From Colocasia esculenta (taxonomy: Eukaryota; Streptophyta; Magnoliopsida; Alismatales; Araceae): 64,000 nucleotides of DNA. Positions 34,929 through 45,000 of the stretch are shown here, piece by piece. The stretch is taken from NCBI GenBank assembly GCA_014218235.1, contig CM024753.1:186348348-186412347 (forward strand), in the 5' to 3' direction. Position 1 is the first letter of the stretch, and the number at the start of each line of letters is the position of its first letter. A program made the translations under genes and the position numbers. Below the pieces are notes generated by a model. That model did not search any database, was not told where the DNA came from, and saw only the letters and a program-made list of their open reading frames with translations.

Positions 34929-37761
34929 TGTAAGACCCGGTTTCCCGGCTTCCGTTCGGTGTCGTGGGATGACTGGCCACTGACGCGTCCAGGCTGGGTG
35001 ATGTGTTGGTGTCGCATCGGGGGTCCCGACGCGACAGTCATCCGTGTCGCGGAGAGCGTGTGGGTCGCGTGTTGGTCGCGCCCTGGTTCTCTGTCACATC
35101 TTGCTGTCACGCCCGATCAACGGGCCGCGACAGTGTTTTGTCATGTTGCGTTGTCCGGTCGTCTGTCGCCTGTCAGGGCGGCAGGTGTGTCAGTACGGCT
35201 TGTCGCGTTGTCACGGCACCCTTGTAGGGCGCGTTCTTGTCGTGGTCCGTTGACCCGTCGCGTTAAGGTCCGTAACGCGACGGGGTGGTCCGTCGCGTAC
35301 TGGGTGTCGGGCGCTTAAGGCGCAGGCCGGCTACCCCTTCCCCCTCTCTCTTCTTCTTCCCTTCTCCCTCTCCCTCCAGCGACCTCTTCCTCCCCTCTTC
35401 TCCCCTTTGTGTGTTTCAGGCGAGGAGGAGGGCCGTGCGTGGTGTCCCGGCATCGTGGAGCGTGCGTGGAGCAAGGAGGAGGTGTTCATTCCTACGAGAA
35501 GGGCCCTACGGGGTTCGGTTCTTCGTTTAAGGTAGGGATTTCTTGTGCCCTTCCCGATCCGGGTTGATTGGGAGCCCCTCGGGGTTTATAGATAGCTTTA
35601 CTACTTTCCCTATGCTCCCCTCCCCCTTGTGTTGTGTTTGTATGGTTCTGGGCGGCCCGGGATGGAGCATCCCATGGTCTACCTACCAATTGATGTCGCG
35701 GCCGCGATGCGCGTCGGGACATCAGTAGAGGCGTCACCCCAGTCGGGCGCGACCTTATCCCGGTGCGGTTGGCGATCGCGATAAGGGTCACTATCGTGAC
35801 CTGGTTTCCCATCGCGATAGGGAGGCTGTCGCAACGCGCTGCCCAGTCGCATCAAGGCTATATTCACGGCGCCCTTCCCCATCGCGATGGCATCGCGACG
35901 GCCTGTGGGGGCGCGACAGTGCCTGTGCTGCCTCGGGTGGTTTCCGTGGCTGATTTGTGTGTCGGCATGTGCCCCAGGGCAGGCTGTGCCCTCAGGACCT
36001 TCTGGTAGGGAATGCGGCTGGTTGCCTCCCTACGTTCAGTGACCGAAGGTGACACCTTCGTGGCCATGTCCTAGCATTGGTGCCAGGAGGGTCACGTCTA
36101 TGTAACAATCAATTGACTGGCGGTCAATCAATTGTTAGCAGAGTGACCGGATTTCTGTACTTTTGGTAGTGCTCTGAGGTTTTGGCCGTTCATGCGTGCC
36201 TTGGTTGGCTGACGGCTCCTTTTGAGGGTCCGTGCGTGCCTCTCGCTCGTTGCGCTTGTCGTGTGTTACAAGCCGTCAGTTCGGCGTGGTTTTGTTGTGC
36301 TGCCCCGCCTGTTCGCCTGGTGCTTGGCACTTGAAGGCTTGTCCCGTCCAGAGGTTGTCTCCGTTTCCTGGTACCCCCATCCTTGGGAGCCTGTTGAGGG
36401 AGTACTCCGGACTACGAGCGTGCTCGAGTTGGCAGCCCATGTGAGCGGACTCTGGAGCTGAGGGGAAAACGAGGTTTGGACAGCGGCGCTGAGTCATTTG
36501 TAGAGCTCTCTTGTCTAGGTCTGGGACGCCGAGGGGTTCGGAGTACTTTCCTGGCGCAGACCAGACAATCCCTTGTCTCACTGCCTCTCTCTGCGTTGGT
36601 TCCGGAGCCACATAGTGGTGTTAGGCGTGAGGCCGTAGCTTGGCCAGGCTGCAGTGTTGCGTGTGTTGTGTGTTCTGTGGCGGCTCTGTCTCGCCCTTGC
36701 GTGGGGGCGGAGGCAGGAGCTAGGCTAGCGAGCAGAGCGTGCGGACTGGGGGTCCCCCTCTTGGCTGCTAGCGGTGGTGGCTTGGTTGCTGTCGTTATGA
36801 AGGCGTTTTCCTCACGATGTTTCCAAGTGTTCCTCGTTGCTCGAGCTTGCACGGTGGTTATAGCCCGGCTGTGCCTAGTTTCCGTGGGCGTCGTTGGTTT
36901 GGCCTTGGGCAGACCCATGCTTCTGGTGGTTCCCGCTTCGGTGTTCTCTCGGTTCCGTGGTCCCGTTCTTGGGTGCCAGCCCGTGATGGCACCGGCGTGT
37001 GTAGCTTCCCGACCTGGCGGTGTCCGAGGTCCGGGGTGGTTCTGCTTGTGGGCCCTCGACCTTGTAGAGGTCTGAGGTGGCTGTGCTTGCGGTGAGACGT
37101 CATTCTCACTTGGTTGTTTCGTGGTCTCGGCAGGTGTGCTGAGCACTGCTTCTGCTTTGTGCCCGACTCCGTTGGTTTCTGCGGGAGTCGTGTGTGTGCC
37201 ACGACCTTGGTTGGTGGTCGTGGCGTTGTACTGTTCTCTTCCGCTGCTTAGTAGTACTATGCTATAGGTGTTCCTCGCTTTACAGTTTTCTAGTGTAGTT
37301 TCCTATTTTCGGAGTGCCTACTGCTCTGGCCGATGAGGGACTGGTAATCCCTACTGGACCTTGTTCGCGAGGCTCACCTCCCTACTTCCTTCAGCTAGGG
37401 GCTAGTCGTTATGGGAGCTCGGTGTTGGACGGGTTGCGGAGGCGGCTGTGGCGCCGTGTTGTTGTCAGCAGCAATGAGAGCGAGTGTTGTGAGCTCTTGT
37501 ACCCGAGTGAGCGGAGAGTTGTGTTTTGCAAGTCCTCGGGGTATGCCCCTTAAGGACTGCACCTTTTCTCTCGTACCTGTGCTTTTGCTTGGGACGCGTT
37601 GTACAACCCTTTTGTATAATGTACAGATTACTATAGTTATTTGAACTCAGTACATATCTCACTAGACTTTTTCATATAACCCTTCCGGGTCTTCAGATCC
37701 GTGGGTGGCGGTGCGACCCTCGGGGTCCTCGGCGAGGGGTCCGAGAGGTCGGGTCGTTACA
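34929..37761 (+). repeat. E4 3' LTR
   Basis: A 2833-bp LTR highly similar to 28235-31062. It carries a perfect inverted repeat GTCGCGTTA (35257-35265) and TAACGCGAC (35273-35281), where the 5' copy has one change. The high similarity of the two LTRs suggests a younger insertion than E2, E3 or S1. Confidence 0.92.
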
Positions 37762-38103
37762 TCGGTGTCGGACGGTTGAAGTGGCAGTTTGTACGCCGTA
37801 CATTGCTAACAGTGTGAGTGTGTGAGCGTGAGAGCTCTTATAGGTGTGAGTTGAGAGTTGTCTTTTTGCAAGTCCTCAGGGTATGCCCCTTAAGGATTGC
37901 ACTTTTCTTTATGTACCTTTACTTTTATTTGGGACATATAGTACATATTTCTTTATTAATGCACGAACTTTCATATTATAGTTATTTGAATTCATTCCTT
38001 ATCTCACTGGACTAAATTCTAACCCTTCTGGGTCTTCAGATCTGTGGGTGGCGGCGTAACCTTCGGGGTCCCTGGCGGGGGTCCGAAAGGTCGGGTTGTT
38101 ATA
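37762..38103 (+). repeat. S1 solo LTR, part 3 of 3
   Basis: Begins TCGGTGTCGGACGG, the same position as in the E4 LTR near 30729, and runs in parallel with it to a final TTGTTATA (E4: TCGTTACA). It completes S1; GCCGC at 38104 is its right target duplicate. Confidence 0.82.
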
Positions 38104-38108
38104 GCCGC

Positions 38109-38330
38109 CATGGTGGAGGTCGAAAAAATGCTAGTTTGGTAGTTGAGCGCTTGGAGATTCATGTAGCCCATGAGCCCCAGCAGCACCATGTCGCAGAGCA
38201 GGTTGTTGGGCAGCAAGAGATTCTGCAAGGAAGACAACGAGGGACATATGTCATTTGGGATCTCTTCGAAAAGCTAGTTGATGACCTTGACAAAGGCGGG
38301 GGCAGCTCTACGGTCGTTGTCATCGCCGTA
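38109..38330 (-). pseudogene. LRR fragment resembling BRI1-like receptor kinases
   Basis: Minus-strand translation gives a broken frame containing FEEIPNDICPSLSSLQ, then LLLPNNLL and a GLMGYMNLQAL segment. This spacing (IP-x-x-[IL]-C-x-x-L-x-S-L-x-x-LLLPNN) is what I recall for the LRR block of BRI1 and BRL receptor kinases. An in-frame stop lies upstream (in the VIN/LFEE segment). It ends near the S1 target site. No kinase domain, signal peptide or further repeat is present, so it is a relict or captured fragment. The family call is from memory of the motif. Confidence 0.5.
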
Positions 38331-38399
38331 GGAAGAGGGCAGTATGTGGCGGGGGTGCAGGAGTGGGGTTTAGGGTTAGAATGAGGGTAGGATAGTGAT

Positions 38400-39097
38400 T
38401 GCATCATTAGCCCAAGTTTAACTTGAGGAAATCTAAGGGGAGTTAAGATGAGAGTATAATCTCACCCTTTTACGTAATGAGGATATTCATGATAATATGC
38501 TTAGATTAGGGGTATATTTGCAAAAATGAATCGCTATAGGGGCATACATATAGAAATCCCAATAAAAAATGTCCTCCATTATATGCATGTGATTGGCAAT
38601 CAGTCAAAATAGAAAGAATATTTATTAACATATGAACATAATCATTAAATAAAGGGTAAAAGTGTTAAAGAATATCTTTTTCCAAGGGGAGAGAGAGATG
38701 ACCCAATATAGTTGATTAGGTGGGGTTGATCAAGTGATGGGGTGAGAGAGAGAGATATGTAAAAAACTATTTTTGAGAGAGTTGTAGAGGATTAGTTAAT
38801 TTTTTTACCCACTCAACTTAATTATGGTTGAGTTAAATAGGTGGAATCAAACGATAGCGAACATGAAGAAATTATATGTAATACGAAGGTATAAGATATA
38901 ATGTATAAATTTTAAAAATATACATTCAAATATAATATATTTTAGAGGCATATATGCAAATTTTCTCTTATTTTTACTAATGGCTTTCCATAAAACATGG
39001 TTCATTACACCATTGGATTAGAATGAACTAGTGAATCCGTGGCACAGTACAAACTGTACTTTGCCACACCTATTCTGGCAATCTAGCACAAACATGG
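38400..39097. other. AT-rich intergenic stretch, nothing recognised
   Basis: About 700 bp of AT-rich sequence without open frames of interest, terminal repeats or known motifs. It includes a GAGAGAGAGA run near 38746-38755 and a small AGTACA/TGTACT inverted repeat near 39045-39060. Confidence 0.6.
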
Positions 39098-40110
39098 TGT
39101 TGTGATCTCTCTAAATTTTAATGATAATAAATTTATTTATGTTAAACAACTCAAGTTTCCAAGTGTATAAACAATCAACAGATCAATATTAAAAAGTTGT
39201 CCCAGTATGAAAGTGTATAAAAGTCAACTTTGAAAGCATAATTAAATTAGATTCTTGTTAGAATTTGAAATTGCATGTTTGAGATTTTTTAAAGTACTCA
39301 TTTTACTCTTTTCAATGAGTCTAAGATCAAGGATTATGGTTATGTGTGGTGAAAGTTACAGCTTCATAATATTGACAGATTCATAGTTCGATTGTAATAG
39401 TAAGGTGTCGATGCCCCTGTATTACACTTGTAATTTAAGGCAAAATGGGAAGATGATTTCGAAAACCAAAAGAGGATTTTTAGGAAATATCACACTATTT
39501 AGATCTTGGAAAAGATGTCATGTCAAGATTGGAAGGTTCAAGGGTCACCCTAGTATATTAAATCATCATTTTAAGAGGATGAAATAGTGGGAGGCAATCG
39601 TGAAAGTTCCTGTACATCATGTTGAAGAAGAGTTCTTGAACCTCTACTACACCCTGCCAAGACCCAAAGTCTCTCCTTCGAGCTGAACCTAAAAACCATC
39701 TAAGAGGACACATCTACAACATTCTCTCTTCAAATTTGCTATTTCTCTCTCACCTCTACGTCATTCTTATTATTTAAAATAGTGTGAGAGTGTGGGTTGG
39801 GCTCCCTTCATCAAGGATGTTTGTGCTTTGACACGTGTAGTGTGTGTGTGTGTGTGGGTGGATTGAAGGTGAGTCAGCACCTTGATCTTTGGAATGTATG
39901 TGTATTGCTAGAGTTTCTAGTGGTTAGTCCCAAATGTTCTTAGGAAGAGGATGTAGGTCAACACTCTGCTAAACTAAACATCTTTAAAATTGCACAGTCT
40001 CTTTCTATGATTGGTCCCTTCTCTCCTACCTCCCTTCTTTGTGTTTGAAATTTTGTGATTTACTTAAAAAGTTTAAAAGATTATAAACACCCAATTCATC
40101 CTCCTTCACT
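39098..40110 (+). repeat. Possible Copia-type LTR remnant
   Basis: The stretch starts TGTTGTGATCTCTCTAAATTTTAATG and ends with a segment like TTTAAAAGATTATAAACACCC followed by CCTCC, a layout I associate with Copia (SIRE-type) LTR starts and ends. No second LTR, primer site or duplication was found. A GT microsatellite lies at 39840-39857. The call is tentative. Confidence 0.3.
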
Positions 40111-40330
40111 GTGTTCCATAACTCTGAGCCACCGCCATTGATCTCGTCCAGCTTCTTCTCTCCCGCATTGCCTCATCTCCTTCTTCCCCAGGGACTTCTC
40201 AAGCATCATGGCTTCTTTTGGAGCACTCGAGTATGGGAAGGTGCCTTCTCCAATGCTCATTCACCTCTAGATGCAGGCACTCTCTCTCTTATCGTCACAA
40301 GCCCTCACATACAATAGAGGCCATCTCATA

Positions 40331-41258
40331 TGTAACGCCCCGAAAATTTTATTGGTTAGGAAAACATGAATAATATGATTATTAGACTTGATTATTATTA
40401 TGAGTTTAAAATAATTAATATCTGGGATTAATTAGCGTTAATAAATGTCACCCCAATGTTGTACTCAGAGGAGCGCACTCTGACAGGAAACACCAGAAAA
40501 CTGTAACGAAAATGAAATATGAGAGCACCATAATTTCTAGAAAAATATGGTGATATCAAAAATGTAAATATCCGGATTTGTTGATGTACAGATTTCGAGA
40601 TTAAGCTGACGTAACTATTTTCTCTAAAAATCAAAATAAAATCACCATAATTTGTAAAATCATTACATTAGCCTATGGTTGAAATTTTAACACAAACAGA
40701 CATCATTTAAATATATTAACAAGGGGTTTATTAGGCCAACTAATTTATGGGCCAATTACGGTGGGGTTTTTTGGTGAAATTAAAATGGCCTACGTGTGAG
40801 GCGCAGGGAAGGCCACCACACAAGAGGATGAAGTTAACACGTTAGTTACATGCGTGCAAACTTGGGAAAGCTTGCATGGGCTACGTGTTGTAGTAAAAAC
40901 CAAACGGTTTTTACCATGACACCTTGATGGCCGACGTGCCATCTGCATGAGAAGCTTGCCAGGTTATAAAAGCCTCCCCTCACCCCATCATGGGAACTTT
41001 CCACTTCTTCTTCCTGTTTCCTCCTGTTCTTTGCTACTGGAGCTATTGCTGTAGGAGCTGCTGGAGCTGCTCTGGCTGTAGTTGTGCTTGCATCCTTGTG
41101 TGGGTGACTTGCACTGGAGCTGCTGCTACTTCTACTGTTCTTGATTAGAGGTGCTTCGTACTATAGCTACTGGAGGCTGCTGCGTTGGCACCTTGACTTC
41201 TTCTTTTCTCCATCAGTTGTGAACTCATTGAAGTGAAAGTTTCACCCTTTAAGAGAAG
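40331..41258 (+). repeat. E6 5' LTR, part 1 of 2
   Basis: Starts TGTAACGCCCCG, a common plant gypsy LTR start. A TATA box TTATAAAAG is at 40964-40972, so the transcription start should follow shortly after. It ends with the AGAAG at 41254-41258 that was duplicated by the E5 insertion. With part 2 the LTR is about 2.5 kb. Confidence 0.85.
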
Positions 41259-42065
41259 TGTGGTGGCTATTTCTAGCCCCCTAGGCTTGCAGGGCCCATT
41301 ATGGCCCCGCACGGCCCATCACGGCCAAGCAGGCGGGCGTGGCCTCCTGGCAAGGCGCCACGCATCCTCGGATATCAGCCCAAGGCTTCCGAGGATGATA
41401 TCTACATCTGGACACTTCCAAGTCCCAAAAGCTGTTTACGGGCACTCCACAGCTTGTTCTGTCCAGGCGCCCCCTACCAAACAGGTCCTGCTCGAAGCAC
41501 GCTACGGCCCCATCTGCACAAGCAATGCCTCCGGACACTGAACATACGGCCCAGCCACCGAGCAGGCTGCCTGTTCGGTACCTCCCGAACCAAGAAGGGC
41601 TGAGAAGCCCCTTCACCTCCTTGCAGCGGTTACTATGGCAGCACCACATGCGCCCCACGATCAAGGGGAGCATTAACCGCAGGGCCCCTCAACAGGCGCC
41701 TCAATGGGTAACTCCCCACTAAGGATGCCAACTGACATGCCCTTTCCAGCGTCATCAAAGGGTGGCACGTCCAACCTCTTCAGAACTTTCACCTATAAAA
41801 GGCACAGGTGACTCCCATGCAAAGGTACGCAACCCTGGTCATACACTCACCTTCACGCGAGGCACACACCAGCGAACCCTTCTTCTTCAAGCCTTTCTAC
41901 AGTCATCTGACTTAGGCATCGGAGGGTTCCCCCCAGTTCTTCAACCGGGTCCCCCCTGATCCTAGTCTGGTTTTTGCAGGCTACACTCTACACCGATGAT
42001 CTTCTCTCTTCATCTCTTAGTGGAGGCCCGTTTGGCTCCGGCCCAAACAGGAAAACACTGCCACA
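41259..42065 (+). repeat. E5 5' LTR
   Basis: Starts TGTGGTGGCTATTTC and ends CACTGCCACA. TATA box CTATAAAAGG at 41793-41802 (59393-59402 in the other LTR). The two LTRs are of equal length with few differences, so E5 is relatively young. Confidence 0.93.
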
Positions 42066-42088
42066 TTTTTGCGTCGTCTGTGGGAACG
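42066..42088 (+). other. E5 primer binding site region
   Basis: TTTTTGCGTCGTCTGTGGGAA follows the LTR; it resembles the TTTTGGCGCCGTCTGTGGGAA found in Tat-type elements, with two changes. It is not the Met-tRNA site used by the other elements here. Confidence 0.65.
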
Positions 42089-42097
42089 ACATCAGCC

Positions 42098-43735
42098 ATG
42101 GCTCGCGGACATTCCTCTCACCAGAACCCCAGCAGCAGGGCGACGAGGTCTCGACAGTCACACGTAGACTCACGCGACGGAGTCCCCCCTATCGACGTCG
42201 TCGTCGCCCCCACCGGTGCAACCGGCGATGTTCCTGCTACTGTCCTGCCGGCAACTGCCCTGGAGATAGCGAAGCTCCAGGGGCAGATGCATCATCTGGT
42301 AGGGATCTGCCAGGGCCTCCAGGCCCAGTTGTCCACACAGCCAGCCCTAACGGTTCCCCCGCCACCGGAGCAGCACAGGAGTCGTCTCATCGACAATCTC
42401 GTGCCCCTCTAGTGCTGCAAGAGCAACATGCATAATCACCCCGACGATCACGTAGGGCCTCGTCGGTGCGTCGGACACGGGAGCGGCAGGACAACTCACT
42501 CGTCGCTCCGTGGTTGTCCCGCCTACCCCGCATTCCGTCATGGGTGCCAACTCCCATAGGTCCAGATGCGAGGGCTCTGTGCACTCCGACCAGGAGTTGG
42601 CCAGATGCCACCGCCGTGTCGTCGACCTGGAGTGCCGTGTGGATGCAATGGTCCAAAGGGAAGAGGGAAAAATAGTGGCGAATGAAGACCTGGACTTCCG
42701 CTCCCCGTTCACCATGGAGATCTTGGAAGCCCTGGTCTCATCGAAGCTACCACTGCCTACCATCGCACCTTACGATGGTACTTCCGACCCCGCGGATCGC
42801 GTTCACAGCTTTGAGTCGCACATGGTGTTCCATGGAGCATCAGATGCGTCCAAATGCTGGGCCTTCCCGGCCACCTTAAAGGAGACGGCTCACGCATGGT
42901 TTGAAGCCCCCCCTGCAGGCTCCATCTCCTCCTTTCACTAGTTGAAGAAGTCTTTTCATGACAACTTCCTGGGTGGAAGATCGCAGCCGCACACTGCAGC
43001 TTCTCTTCTGTCTGTTGAGCAGAGGAAGGGCGAAGCGCTCTGGGACTACGTCAAAAGGTTCCGGGCTGAAGCACTACGCATCCCATGCCTCGACGTCCCC
43101 TTAGCCACCAGTGCCCTCATCCAGGGCACTCGCGACGGCTTCCTCCAAAGGACGTTGGGGGTCCAGCAGCCCTCCACTTTTGCTGAGCTCCTCTCCACCG
43201 CCCAGCGACACGCTGCATGTGAGGAGAGTCTGGCAGCCGGCCGAGTAGAGCAACGCGAGCAATCAGACAAGAAGAGGCCTTCTGACAATGGTTCCGACCG
43301 TGATCGGAAGAAGGGCCGGCACAACGTGGACTTGCCGCGCAGACCACGGCCCCTTCACCGAGTACACCCCGCTCATCGTGGCTCCTGAATAGATCCTGGC
43401 CGAAATCCAAGATGAGCAGTATGTTCGGTGGCCACCGAGGATGCGCTCTGACCCCCGCAGGCGCAACCAGGATAAGTATTATCGCTTACATCGCGACCAC
43501 GGCCACGACACCTCTGAGTGCTGCTAGCTCAAGGATGAGATCGAGTCCCTGATCAAGCGCGGCTACCTTGGACGGTACGTGCGCCGCAATGAAAACCGCC
43601 CAAGATGCCGAGAATGGACCCCCGAGAAGCCCATCAACAATGAGCCCAATGGGCAAGAGATCAACGTCATCGTGGGAGGTTTCGGCGCAGGCGGAGAAAG
43701 CAACCAAAGCCAACGTGACTACGCTCGGCGGGTGC
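42098..43735 (+). pseudogene. E5 gag
   Basis: Start ATG at 42098 (MARGHSSHQN...), 33 nt after the LTR. The capsid region is read at 42680-42941 (FTMEILEALVSSKLPLP...YDGTSDPADRV...FPATLKETAHAWF) and, after a Gln-to-stop change at 42939, at 42942-43388 (EALWDYVKRFRAE, LIQGTRDGFLQ). A zinc-finger-like end HRDHGHDTSEC...LKDEIESLIKRGYLGRYV is at about 43490-43580 in another frame with a stop inside. The frame then reaches ARRV, where E7 inserted at GGTGC (43731-43735). Confidence 0.88.
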
Positions 43736-45000
43736 TGTGGACGCTTTGTTCTGCACCCCTGCTATGCAGCAGCAGCTCCGGAGGTTCTCCGAAGGTTGTC
43801 TGCTCCCTCGACGTTGGATGGATGCTGGTTGACCCTTGCTTGCTTCTTTGACTATGGTTTGACCAGATTGACCAAGGGGAAAGACAAAGAATCTAGCAAA
43901 GAAAATGAAGGGAGGTGATTGCCAAGGCCTTACCTGTGCCCAAGGAGGTGTCTTGATCGCACCGGTGACACTGCCTCGCGTAGCAGATGATGATGGGACT
44001 TTAACTTTCCTCTCTTCGGCCGGCCAAAGAAAGGAAGCTCCACGGTCTCGTTTGAAGTGTTCCTGCCACAAAGAGAGCTCTATTAGACTTGGAGGTAGTG
44101 TAGTAAACGTCCAAAATAGAAAGAAGAAGCCCAAAAGGAGAGCCCCGTATCGGTTGCGGGTTTGAGAAGAGGGGTGGCCAAGTGTTATGACCACCCTTCT
44201 TCTCTCCATTTTTTGGTTGGAAAACCCCTTTTGGGTGTGTAGGGAGGTGCACTATGTGCCTAGGGTGTATATGTGTGTGTGTGTAACATGCAAAGCTAAG
44301 AGAGAGGGAAGGGAAAGAGAAAGAAGAAGAGAGGGAGATGATCCTCGTGTAGCAGCTTGACTGGCTCCTTTGTGGGCTCCTCCAGCTCGTGGTGAAGCCT
44401 CCTGGACGTTCCAAAGGTTGAGAGGACGAGAGGGAACAAGGGTGGAAGCTTAGGTGCACTTTCTCTCTCTTCTCTTAAGGCAACAAGGCTTGGGCTCGTC
44501 CAGCCTCTCCCCCCTCACTTAGAAGGCCAAGGAGTACCTTATATAGACAGTGGGGGTGGAGCTAGGGAGCATAGGATGCTCAAGTGTGAAGAAACACACT
44601 TAAACATTTGGCAATCCATGTGTTAAGGGTTGAACCAATGAGAGGGGGCCATGTAGGACTTTTACTGGGTCAAGGGGGTGACAAGGTGGCCCATTTGCCC
44701 GTTGGAAATGGCCCCATGCATTGCATGGCTGATGAGAGGGCGCAAGTGGGCTGGAATCTCGGGCAGTTGCACAGACCAAGTAGACCCAGGTTGACGGCAA
44801 GCGATGCTACCGCCAACCCCATGCAGACATCAACCGAAGTGGACGCCAACCTGAGTCGACATCCAGGTGCCTTGCCGTCAACATGGAGTCAGTGGCGGTC
44901 GATGTGGACGTTTACATGGATCCGAGGCAAGTCAACAAGCGGTCAACAAGCCTTATTGGGCCATGAACCACGCGGGGATGGGCCAAATCGCGCGTCTACA
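43736..45000 (-). repeat. E7 3' LTR
   Basis: A 1265-bp LTR; on the minus strand it starts TGTAGACGCG (45000) and ends GTCCACA (43736). TATA box TATATAAGG on the minus strand at about 44537-44546. The U3 part (44790-44960) carries GCCGTCAAC, TTGACGGC and GTGGACG motifs. AG-rich and GT-rich tracts lie at 44300-44340 and 44272-44284. Confidence 0.9.

Larger units (their letters stand above)
28235..37761 (+). mobile_element. E4: LARD-type non-autonomous LTR element
   Basis: A 9.5-kb element with LTRs at 28235-31062 and 34929-37761, a Met-tRNA-type primer site, a well-kept polypurine tract and a perfect 5-bp duplication TCGGT (28230-28234 and 37762-37766). The 3866-bp interior has none of the gag, protease, RT or integrase motifs in any frame. 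Long LTRs plus a long non-coding interior match the large retrotransposon derivative (LARD) class. E4 inserted into S1, an LTR of its own family. Confidence 0.92.

Noticed and set aside
41259..42065. A GTCG-type array in the E5 LTR
   Set aside because: I looked for one and found only scattered CACGGCC and CGCC words; E5 does not clearly carry such an array, so it is not counted in the cross-family pattern.
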